Positions 7,693 through 14,782 of a stretch of 34,925 nucleotides of DNA are shown piece by piece. The notes under the pieces are model-generated. The model did no database searches and was not told the DNA's origin. It was given only the letters and a program-made list of their open reading frames with translations. Made by a program: the position numbers and the translations under genes. How positions within the stretch are numbered: the first letter of the stretch is position 1; each line of letters starts with the position of its first letter. The stretch lies in assembly GCA_902780535.1 (NCBI GenBank), contig CACZFT010000006.1, positions 1 through 34,925 on the forward strand. Reading direction: 5' to 3'. The DNA is from an uncultured Selenomonas sp. GTDB lineage: Bacteria > Bacillota > Negativicutes > Selenomonadales > Selenomonadaceae.

Positions 7693-9219
7693 ATGGAAAA
7701 GATGGATTTCAGCAAATTCGGCTACGGCAAAGTCGCCGATCATATCGAAGAACTCAAAGACATCGTCGGGCCGGAAAATGTCATGACGGCCATGCACGAC
7801 CGCGCTATGCGCGCCGCATCGTGCGCACCGTTCCCGATGCAGCGCTGGGAGGATCATATCCCCGACGTCGTCGTCCTGCCGGGCAGCACGGAGGAAGTCT
7901 CCGAAGTCATGAAGCTCGCGAACAAGTACAAGCTGCCGGTCGTCCCGCGCGGCGCCGGCTGCGGCCTCGCCGATGGCGCGTTCCCGCTCAACAAGGGCAT
8001 CTGCCTCGACATGAAGCGCATGAACGAGATTCTCGAAGTCGATGACATCAACCGTACCGTCACGGTGCAGCCGGGCGTCAACATGCAGGAGCTCAACAAG
8101 GTGCTCGACAAGGTCGGCATGTACTACCCGGACGATCCCGCCTCGTACGGCACGGCCGTCATCGGCGGCCGCATCGGCACGAATGGATGGAGCGTCGGCG
8201 GCGCCGGCTCCGGCCATCCGGCGAACCTCGTCTGCAGCATGGAAGTCGTGCTCCCGACGGGCGAAGTGGTCTGGCTCGGCAAGGGCGGCTCGAGGAAGTG
8301 CCGCAACTCGTCGGCAGGCTACCGCATGCTCGAGCTGTTCTTCGGCCATCAGGGCACGCTCGGCGTCGTGACGGAGGCCGTGCTCGATTGCTGCCCGAAG
8401 CCGGAAGTCGAGTTTCCGTCGTACTACGGCTTCGCAAGCTACGAAGAAGCGTACAACGCGCTCTACCAGATCGGCATCTCGGGCGTCAAGTGCGCCGTCA
8501 ACTACATCATGTTCGACGACGAGAAAATCGACTTCCTGCGCCGCGACGATGAAGCGTTCATCCCGCTGCCGGAATCCGTCAAGTGCGTCGTCATGGCGAC
8601 GTTCGCCGGAACGGAAGGCGAGGTGCTTGCCGCCCGCAAGAAGATTCTCGGCATCATGAAGAAGATGAAGGGTACGTACCTCGGCGAAGAGCAGGCCTGG
8701 GGCGACTGGGCGACACGCCATGACCGCTATCATCTCGCCGTGCACTGCCGCGACGGGCAGGGCCAGGTCGTCACGATGTCGTGGCACTGCGAGGACAACT
8801 GCATGATCCACAGCGAGCTGCCGGAATTCACGCACGGCCTCCACAAGATCGTCAAGAAGTACGTCGACAAGTACGACAACATCTTCAATGATGCTGGCTG
8901 CTTCATCTACTGCGGCGGCCCGTACCGCACCTGGGGCGACTACCTCGCCGAGGTCGACGTCTTCATCAACGAGTACGCGATGACGCCGGAGCTCTGGGAA
9001 GTCTGGCTCGACATGAAGCGCGAGATTGCAGAGCTCGCCGTCGATCTCGGCGGCTCGATCTCCATCTGCCACGGCGCCTGCCGCGAAGGCGATGTCGATG
9101 TCCTGATCGAGAAGGAGCTCGTTGACGGCCAGTTCGAGATGATGAAGAAGATCAAGAAGCTCTTCGACCCGAACAACATCATGAACCCGGGCAAGTACCG
9201 CCTCGACCTCGCTTACTGA
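7693..9219 (+). CDS. GlcD-like FAD-binding 2-hydroxyacid (D-lactate-type) dehydrogenase
   Basis: This 508-residue flavoprotein of the GlcD/DLD family has an N-terminal PCMH-type FAD domain (about 50-230: VVLPGSTEEVSEVMKLANKY, VVPRGAGCGLADG, TVTVQPGVNMQELN, GHQGTLGVVTEAVL) and a C-terminal substrate/FAD-oxidase domain ending in LFDPNNIMNPGKY, the family signature. It would oxidise a 2-hydroxyacid, most likely D-lactate or glycolate, to the 2-oxoacid. Electrons would pass to the adjacent Fe-S protein and Etf. The start is ATG 7693 with GAGGAGG nine bases upstream; the ATG at 7669 lies ahead of that SD. It is the first gene of a six-gene run to 14559. In Megasphaera elsdenii, a relative, a flavin D-lactate dehydrogenase is known to reduce Etf, which supports the assignment. 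The exact substrate is inference. Confidence 0.85.
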   Translation: MEKMDFSKFGYGKVADHIEELKDIVGPENVMTAMHDRAMRAASCAPFPMQRWEDHIPDVVVLPGSTEEVSEVMKLANKYKLPVVPRGAGCGLADGAFPLNKGICLDMKRMNEILEVDDINRTVTVQPGVNMQELNKVLDKVGMYYPDDPASYGTAVIGGRIGTNGWSVGGAGSGHPANLVCSMEVVLPTGEVVWLGKGGSRKCRNSSAGYRMLELFFGHQGTLGVVTEAVLDCCPKPEVEFPSYYGFASYEEAYNALYQIGISGVKCAVNYIMFDDEKIDFLRRDDEAFIPLPESVKCVVMATFAGTEGEVLAARKKILGIMKKMKGTYLGEEQAWGDWATRHDRYHLAVHCRDGQGQVVTMSWHCEDNCMIHSELPEFTHGLHKIVKKYVDKYDNIFNDAGCFIYCGGPYRTWGDYLAEVDVFINEYAMTPELWEVWLDMKREIAELAVDLGGSISICHGACREGDVDVLIEKELVDGQFEMMKKIKKLFDPNNIMNPGKYRLDLAY

Positions 9220-9249
9220 GCATAGGCGCAGCACCGAAAACACAGAAAG

Positions 9250-9271
9250 CATAGAAAGCCATGTGTATGAT
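9250..9271 (+). repeat. Direct repeat of the glcD-like leader, second copy
   Basis: CATAGAAAGCCATGTGT occurs at 9250-9266 and identically at 7658-7674, just upstream of the two successive start codons. CATGTGTATGAT occurs at 9260-9271 and at 7580-7591. The blocks suggest a duplicated intergenic segment; no function is evident. Confidence 0.6.
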
Positions 9272-9296
9272 CGAAGAATGAAAGGGAGGGCTGGAC

Positions 9297-10514
9297 ATGG
9301 AAATCCTCAGCTATAAGAAATTCTACGAAGACCCCGTCAAGAAAGGCGAGAAAGTCGACGACGAGCTCTCGAAAGACTGCTACAACGTCTTTGCATGCCG
9401 CCATAAGTTCTGCCGTGAATGGTGCCCGGACTACGTCGAAGAGGGCAACGAATCCTACACGTCGTACGGCTATCACACGGGCCTCCTCGCGCTATCGCGC
9501 GGCAATGGCGACCTCTCCGAGATGAAGAACGCCTACATCCACTGCCTCGAGTGCGGCCAGTGCGAGCTCAAGTGTCCGAACACGATGTTCGGCGGCGATT
9601 TCTACCGCGTCACGACGACGACGGTCGACCTCGTCCGCAAGATGCGCCGCGACCTCCATGCGCAGGGCATCGACTATGACGGCTTCGAAGAAGTCCAGAA
9701 GACCATCGACGACTTCAAGGCGCACGACGCAGGCCCGGACGAAGACCTCACGAGCTGGGCAGCCGGCCTCGACCTGCCGTTCGAGGGCGAGACGATGATG
9801 TTCGTCGATTACTACAATGCGTTCCAGACACGCGAAGTGCCGATCGCGGCAGCGAAGATCCTCAAGGCGGCCGGCGTGAAGTTCGGCATCCTGAAGCATC
9901 CGCACATCACGACGGGCGAGCTGTACGAAACGGACGAAGACGCCTGGGTCGATGCAGCGAAGAAGAACGTCGAGGCGCTCAAGGAAGCCGGCGCAAAGAC
10001 CGTCATCATCGTCAATCCGCATGAGTATTCCTATTTCATCAAGGAATATCCGCGCTATGTCGGCGAGCTGCCGTTCGACGTCGTCTTCATCACGGACTAC
10101 GTCAACGACCTCATCAAGGCTGGCACGATCAAGTTCGTCAAGCCGTACAACAAGAAGGTCACGTTCCACGATCCGTGCAGCCTCAACAAGCTCTGCGGCA
10201 ACTACAAGGCGCCGCGCGAGATCATCGCGGCCCTGCCGGGCACGCATGCTGAGATCGAAGACCCGGTGCTCCAGTGGAAGTACTGCTGCGGCAATGGCGT
10301 CTCGAGCGCGTTCCGCAAGGCGCTGCCGGACGTTTCCTATAAGATCGGCGTGCGCCGCCTGAAGCACGCCAACGATGTCGGTGCCGAGGTGCTGCTCGTC
10401 GCGTGCCCGCACTGCAAAGATATGTTCGCTGAGACGAAGACGAAGTCCGGCATCAACATCGAGCCGGTCCACATCCTCGAAGTCGTCGCTTATTGCATGG
10501 GAATTGAGGTGTAA
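9297..10514 (+). CDS. GlcF/HdrB-like (Fe-S)-binding oxidoreductase subunit with one CCG module
   Basis: This 405-residue electron-transfer subunit has two N-terminal iron-sulfur motifs. The first is irregular (Cys28, 34, 39, 43; CX5CX4CX3C) and the second classical (Cys83, 86, 89, 93; CLECGQCELKCP). A C-terminal CCG domain has HDPCSLNKLC (291-300), YCCGNG (329-334) and ACPHC (369-373). The region where GlcF/HdrB-type proteins have a first CCG set (about 195-245) contains none of the expected cysteines, so only one CCG cluster site looks functional. It would take electrons from the GlcD-like flavoprotein and pass them on, probably to Etf. The start at ATG 9297 follows AGGGAGGG. It lies 77 bases after glcD and 6 bases before the small ORF. 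Confidence 0.85.
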   Translation: MEILSYKKFYEDPVKKGEKVDDELSKDCYNVFACRHKFCREWCPDYVEEGNESYTSYGYHTGLLALSRGNGDLSEMKNAYIHCLECGQCELKCPNTMFGGDFYRVTTTTVDLVRKMRRDLHAQGIDYDGFEEVQKTIDDFKAHDAGPDEDLTSWAAGLDLPFEGETMMFVDYYNAFQTREVPIAAAKILKAAGVKFGILKHPHITTGELYETDEDAWVDAAKKNVEALKEAGAKTVIIVNPHEYSYFIKEYPRYVGELPFDVVFITDYVNDLIKAGTIKFVKPYNKKVTFHDPCSLNKLCGNYKAPREIIAALPGTHAEIEDPVLQWKYCCGNGVSSAFRKALPDVSYKIGVRRLKHANDVGAEVLLVACPHCKDMFAETKTKSGINIEPVHILEVVAYCMGIEV

Positions 10515-10520
10515 TGCATC

Positions 10521-10721
10521 ATGGCAGAGAAAGTTATCAAGAAATCCGATCATTATGAAGTCGAGCCGTGGAGAATGACGGGTTACATCCATCAGCAGGT
10601 CATGAACGATGCGGCCATCCAGAAGATCATGCAGGACAAGATGATGTACCTGACGTGGATGCACAAGCAGGAAGCCGGCCGCTGCCTGCCGGGCTACACG
10701 AAAGAAGAACTCGAGAGCTGA
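10521..10721 (+). CDS. Conserved-position small protein of unknown function (66 aa)
   Basis: I do not recognise this protein. It is 66 residues, hydrophilic, with a charged N-terminus (MAEKVIKKSDHYEVEPWRM), a methionine-rich centre (MNDAAIQKIMQDKMMYLTWM) and one cysteine (LPGY follows RC). It has no membrane helix or known metal motif. It lies tightly between the Fe-S subunit gene (6 bases) and etfB (15 bases) with GAGGTG upstream, so cotranslation with the complex is likely. A role as an accessory subunit or assembly factor of the dehydrogenase-Etf complex is inferred only from position. Confidence 0.7.
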   Translation: MAEKVIKKSDHYEVEPWRMTGYIHQQVMNDAAIQKIMQDKMMYLTWMHKQEAGRCLPGYTKEELES

Positions 10722-10736
10722 CAGGAGGTGTCTGCC

Positions 10737-11513
10737 ATGCACATCGTCGTCTGTGTCAAGCACGTCGTGGACAGCACGGAAATCCACGTCGACAAGAAAA
10801 CGAACGAGCTCGTCCTGCGCGGGCTCTCCACGAAGATCAATGATTATGACAAGAACGCTGTCGAAGAGGCGGTGAAGCTCAAGAAAGAGCTCGGGGCGAC
10901 GGTCTCCCTCGTCACGATCGGCCCGCGCGACGCCCAGAAGACGCTGAAGGAAGCGCTGGCGATGGGTGCGGACGATGCGTACCTGCTCCAGATTTCCCCG
11001 CGCCAGCAGCTCGATACGGCGCAGGCCTCGCTGATCCTTTCGAAGATGATCGAGAAGCTCGAGCCCGTCGACCTCGTCCTCTGCGGCGAAGTCTCCGAGG
11101 ACGGCTACAACAGCCAGACGGGCGCGCGCATCGCCGAGCGCCTGCACCTGCCGCACGTCAGCTACGTCACGAAGCTCTCAGCGCAGGATGGCGGCTACGT
11201 GGCCGAGAGCACGCTCGAGGACACGGCCGAGACGCTGAAAGGCGCGACGCCGGCACTGCTGACGATTTCGAGCGCCATCAACGTGCCGCGCCTGCCGACA
11301 GCCATCCAGATCATGAAAGTCCGCACGAGCCGCATCAAGAACGTCAAGCTCGCTGATCTCGGCCTCGACGACAGCGTGCTCGAGACGCCGAAAGTCAAGA
11401 TGCTCGGCTATGAAATCCCCGAGCAGGAGCGCAAGAACATCATGATCGATGGCACGGCCTCCGAGGCAGCAGCCTCTCTCGTGAAATATCTGCAGGAAGA
11501 GAAGGTGATGTAA
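10737..11513 (+). CDS. etfB: Electron transfer flavoprotein beta subunit
   Basis: EtfB (258 residues; FixA family) binds AMP or, in bifurcating forms, FAD, and pairs with EtfA. The N-terminus MHIVVCVKHVVDSTEI, the ALAMGADDAYLL segment, the LVLCGEVSEDGYNSQTGARIAE block (normally GxxxxDxxxxQTG) and the C-terminal IKNVKLADLGLD stretch are typical. The start is ATG 10737, 8 bases after AGGAGG; the GTG at 10728 overlaps that SD and is rejected. The stop directly abuts the etfA start. The heterodimer should shuttle electrons from the upstream dehydrogenase to the membrane protein encoded at 12400. Whether it bifurcates cannot be decided by eye. Confidence 0.92.
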   Translation: MHIVVCVKHVVDSTEIHVDKKTNELVLRGLSTKINDYDKNAVEEAVKLKKELGATVSLVTIGPRDAQKTLKEALAMGADDAYLLQISPRQQLDTAQASLILSKMIEKLEPVDLVLCGEVSEDGYNSQTGARIAERLHLPHVSYVTKLSAQDGGYVAESTLEDTAETLKGATPALLTISSAINVPRLPTAIQIMKVRTSRIKNVKLADLGLDDSVLETPKVKMLGYEIPEQERKNIMIDGTASEAAASLVKYLQEEKVM

Positions 11514-12371
11514 ATGAGCAAGGTCTTGATCTATGCAGCGGATGCCGAGGAAGCAAAAGCCCTCGCCATCGTCGCGGCCCCGATTGCGGGCGGCCCGCCG
11601 GCGGCGCTGCTTTCGGGCGGCGCACTGCCCGAAGTCGAAGCAGCAGCTCTTGCGGCCACGTCCGGCGAGGTCGGTGCCGACGTCATCGTCGCCGCTGCCT
11701 CGAAGAAAGGCAACGAAGTTGCAGCCCGCGCGGCCGAAATCCTCGATGCCGGCTGCGTGACGGAGGCGCTCTCTGTCGCGGAGAGCGGCGGCAGCCTGAC
11801 GGCCAAGCGCGCCATCTACGGCGGCGTCGCTGTCGGCGAATTCGCCTTCGAGGCAAAGCCTGCCGTGCTGACGATCGCACTTTCGGCGCTCGCTGGTGCC
11901 GAGGGTGACAGCGCTTATGGCGAAGTTTCGGCGACGGCGGGCGAGGATGCCGGCTACGACAAGGAGCTCGTCAAGAGCGAGCCGCTCGCGAAGACCGTCG
12001 ATCTCACGAAGGCGAAGCGCATCGTCTCGTTCGGCCGCGGTCTTGCGAAGAAAGAGGACATCGGCGAGGTCGAAACGCTCGCGAAAGGGCTCGGCGCCGA
12101 GATTGGCTGCTCGCGTCCGATTGCCGAGGAGCTCAAGTGGCTGCCGCAGGAACACCAGGTCGGCATCACGGGCGCCATCGTCAAGCCAGACCTTTACATC
12201 GCGCTCGGCATCTCGGGCGCCATCCAGCATTTCGCGGGCATGAAGGACGCAAAAGTCATCGTGGCCGTCAACAGCAACAAGAACGCGCCGATCTTCCAGT
12301 TCGCGGACTACGGCATCGTCGGAGACATCTACGAAGTCGTGCCGGCACTCGAACAGGCAATCGGCGGCTGA
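11514..12371 (+). CDS. etfA: Electron transfer flavoprotein alpha subunit
   Basis: EtfA (285 residues; FixB family) carries the flavin that exchanges electrons with the dehydrogenase and the membrane oxidoreductase. The C-terminal FAD domain is clear: [13 protein letters not shown] (normally GaSRaxvd), [30 protein letters not shown] and the closing [13 protein letters not shown]. The protein is shorter than most EtfA (about 310-340), with a compact Ala/Gly-rich N-terminal domain (1-160). Its ATG follows the etfB stop with no gap, using AAGGTG inside etfB as SD. The next gene starts 28 bases downstream. Confidence 0.92.
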   Translation: MSKVLIYAADAEEAKALAIVAAPIAGGPPAALLSGGALPEVEAAALAATSGEVGADVIVAAASKKGNEVAARAAEILDAGCVTEALSVAESGGSLTAKRAIYGGVAVGEFAFEAKPAVLTIALSALAGAEGDSAYGEVSATAGEDAGYDKELVKSEPLAKTVDLTKAKRIVSFGRGLAKKEDIGEVETLAKGLGAEIGCSRPIAEELKWLPQEHQVGITGAIVKPDLYIALGISGAIQHFAGMKDAKVIVAVNSNKNAPIFQFADYGIVGDIYEVVPALEQAIGG

Positions 12372-12399
12372 AACACACAGCAGGAGGGCGGTGACCTTT

Positions 12400-14559
12400 A
12401 TGGATGCAGTGAGAGAATTCCTGCCATTCATGCCGGCAGGCGCGGGAGCAATCATCTATCCGCTCTCGATCCTCTTCATCGGCTGCATGGTCTATGGATG
12501 TTATTGGCGGTTCCAGCGCTATGGCGTGAGCCTCAGGGACGCCTGGAACGAAGTGAGGGGAGACGCGAAGACTGAGGGCGCTGCGCGCCTCGGGAATGTC
12601 ATCCGTCAGGCCCTCCTGCAGAAGAAAGTCCTGCGCCGCCCGTTTGCCGGCGTGTTCCACGGAGGCATCTTCTTCGCGATGCTCGTGCTGACGCTCGGCA
12701 CGATGACCGTCGCGCTCCAGCAGGATCTTTTGGGAAAGCTCGGGCTGACGTTCCTCAAGAACGGCGTCTACTTCGCGTTCGAGTTCGCACTCGACACGGC
12801 GGCGCTCGCATTCATCGCAGGCTGCCTCGCAGCGCTCGGGCGGCGGATGCTTGCAAAGCCCGACTACCTCGAAAATTCGGCAGAATCGTACGCCGTCCTG
12901 GGGCTGCTGCTCTTCATCGGCGCGACGGGCCTGCTGCTCGAGGGCATGCGCCTTGCGGCGCACCCCGTTCCCTGGGGGTACTGGTCGTATGTCGGCAGCG
13001 CCGTGGCCGCTTTCATACCGGCGGCCGCCGTGCCTGCCATCTATCCGGCGCTCTGGTGGACGCACCTCTTCGCTGCGCTCACGATGATCGCGCTCGTGCC
13101 GTTCACGAAGCTCTACCATATTCTTGCGATTCCCGTCAATCTCTTCCTCGAGCCCGTCGGCGTCGCGAAAGCGAAGCTTTCCATGCCGTTCAACCTCATG
13201 GACATGGCAGAAGACGAGGAAAGCGAGGAAGAAACTGGCGAAGAAGAGCCGGAGCCCGTCATGGGCTTTGCAAAAGTGCAGGAAATCGACTGGAAGCGCA
13301 AGTTTGCCATCGACGCCTGCGCGAACTGCGGCCGCTGCGAAAGCGTCTGCCCGGCTCATGCGGCTGGACGCGAACTCTCTCCGCGCCTGCTCGTGCAGGG
13401 GCTCAAACATTCGCTGGCGGCGGGCGTCCCGGCCCCCGCTCTCATGAAGCGGGCAGAGGCAAGCGACCTGATTCTCGATGGCGAAGAACATCTGGGGGAA
13501 GCAGAAGATGTCTTCGCCGAGGGCGTGCTGACGGAAGAAGCTGCGTGGTCCTGCGTCAACTGCGGTGCCTGCATGGAAGAATGCCCGGCCTCCATCCATC
13601 ATGTCGAATACTTGCTGGATCTCCGCCGCCATCTCTTTTCCGAGGGCCGCGTCAAGGACAAGCAGGCGACGCTCCTCGAAGCCGTCGAGCGCAATGGCAA
13701 TCCCTATGGACTGCCGTCGTATGAGCGCACGGAGTGGCTGCTCGACAAGGGCATCCCCGACATCGAGGACAACCCCGACGCCGACTACATCTACTGGATC
13801 GGCTGCGCGGGCGCCTATGGCATCCGCAACCAGGAAGTCACGCTCGCGACGCTGCGCCTCCTCAAAGCAGCCGGCATCAACTTCGCCATTCTCGCGGATG
13901 AGAAATGCTGCGGCGAGGTCGTCAAGCGCCTCGGCGAAGAAGGCCGCTTCCAGCTGCTGGCCGCCGAAAACGTGGCCTATCTCGAACCCTATGCGGACAA
14001 GACGTTTATCACGAGCTGCCCGCATTGCTATAACACGCTGAAGCACGAGTATCGCGACTTCGGCCTCGAGCTCAACGTCATCCATCACACGGAGCTTCTC
14101 GCGCAGCTGCTCAAAGAAGGGAAGCTGCCGCTTGAAACGAAGGACGCGAAGCTCGCGCACATCGCCTATCATGATCCCTGCAACCTCGGCCGCTTCAACG
14201 GCATCTACGATGCCCCGCGCGACGTCATCCAGAAACTCCCCGGCGCGACGCTCGTCGAGCCCGAGAAGCATGGCGACAAGAGCTTCTGCTGCGGCGCGGG
14301 CGGCGGCAACGCCTGGTTCAATGTCGAGGAAAAGGAGAAGATCAGCTCCATCCGTCTCAAGGAAATCTGCGCGAGCGCGCACCCTGACGTGCTCGCCGTC
14401 GCCTGCCCGTACTGCCTCGCGATGTTCGACGATGCCGTGAAGACGGAAGGCATGGAAAAGACGCTCGCCGTCAAGGACATCTCCGAGCTGCTCGCGGATG
14501 CATTGCCGGCCTCGGCGGATGATGGAGCGAATGTCGAGGCGAAAGCCGCAATATCCTGA
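12400..14559 (+). CDS. Membrane Fe-S oxidoreductase, Etf:menaquinone oxidoreductase (EMO)-like
   Basis: This 719-residue fusion protein has about five N-terminal membrane helices (about 15-33, 80-102, 121-145, 162-184, 215-245) of NarI/DsrM cytochrome b type, with candidate haem histidines at 87 (VFHGG), 222 (WWTHLF) and 240 (LYHIL). An acidic linker (270-285) leads to two 4Fe-4S motifs (Cys307/310/313/317 and Cys385/388/391/395). Two HdrD-like CCG modules follow (KCCGE with SCPHC; HDPCN with FCCGAGGG and ACPYC). This is the architecture of the Etf:(methyl)menaquinone oxidoreductases described for beta-oxidising anaerobes and of DsrMK/HdrDE fusions. Being directly behind etfBA it should deliver Etf electrons to menaquinone. 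The start is ATG 12400; the GTG at 12391 is too close to AGGAGGG. Confidence 0.85.
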   Translation: MDAVREFLPFMPAGAGAIIYPLSILFIGCMVYGCYWRFQRYGVSLRDAWNEVRGDAKTEGAARLGNVIRQALLQKKVLRRPFAGVFHGGIFFAMLVLTLGTMTVALQQDLLGKLGLTFLKNGVYFAFEFALDTAALAFIAGCLAALGRRMLAKPDYLENSAESYAVLGLLLFIGATGLLLEGMRLAAHPVPWGYWSYVGSAVAAFIPAAAVPAIYPALWWTHLFAALTMIALVPFTKLYHILAIPVNLFLEPVGVAKAKLSMPFNLMDMAEDEESEEETGEEEPEPVMGFAKVQEIDWKRKFAIDACANCGRCESVCPAHAAGRELSPRLLVQGLKHSLAAGVPAPALMKRAEASDLILDGEEHLGEAEDVFAEGVLTEEAAWSCVNCGACMEECPASIHHVEYLLDLRRHLFSEGRVKDKQATLLEAVERNGNPYGLPSYERTEWLLDKGIPDIEDNPDADYIYWIGCAGAYGIRNQEVTLATLRLLKAAGINFAILADEKCCGEVVKRLGEEGRFQLLAAENVAYLEPYADKTFITSCPHCYNTLKHEYRDFGLELNVIHHTELLAQLLKEGKLPLETKDAKLAHIAYHDPCNLGRFNGIYDAPRDVIQKLPGATLVEPEKHGDKSFCCGAGGGNAWFNVEEKEKISSIRLKEICASAHPDVLAVACPYCLAMFDDAVKTEGMEKTLAVKDISELLADALPASADDGANVEAKAAIS

Positions 14560-14644
14560 ACATCTTTCCTGTAGTTCGCGACCATCTGTCACGGATTTGG
14601 TCTACATCCACAAAAGTTTCTAGGATTTTTGTTCACTACGTGCA

Positions 14645-14673
14645 TTGTTCCAGACGGAAGAGGGTGCTATACT
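14645..14673 (+). promoter_or_regulatory. Predicted promoter for the APC permease-pucR unit
   Basis: TTGTTC (14645-14650), a 17-base spacer, then TATACT (14668-14673) with TG just upstream. The predicted start near 14680 lies ahead of the hairpin at 14702-14743, which would therefore be part of the leader. Confidence 0.55.
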
Positions 14674-14701
14674 TTCCATAGACCATATTTATAGGGCATC
14701 G

Positions 14702-14752
14702 AAGCCTCCATGAAGGAAATATCACGTTCCTTCATGGAGGCTTTTGCTTTTC
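14702..14752 (+). terminator. 17-bp perfect hairpin with T-rich tail before the permease gene
   Basis: AAGCCTCCATGAAGGAA (14702-14718) pairs perfectly with TTCCTTCATGGAGGCTT (14727-14743), followed by TTGCTTTTC. It may be the terminator of the etf operon (150 bases after its stop) or, because a promoter lies between, a leader attenuator of the permease gene. Confidence 0.75.
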
Positions 14753-14782
14753 ATTTTGTGAGGGAGTTAGGAGGTTTTCACC

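Noticed and set aside
7583..7786. 67-codon ORF before the glcD-like gene
   Set aside because: It overlaps the glcD-like start in another frame, has no SD of its own and no recognisable features.
12268..14592. Long minus-strand open frame (774 codons) opposite the membrane Fe-S gene, and similar ones at 736-2922 and 27398-28972
   Set aside because: They are Arg/Ala/Asp-rich shadows of G+C-rich genes, lack ribosome-binding sites and known motifs, and lie opposite clear + strand genes.
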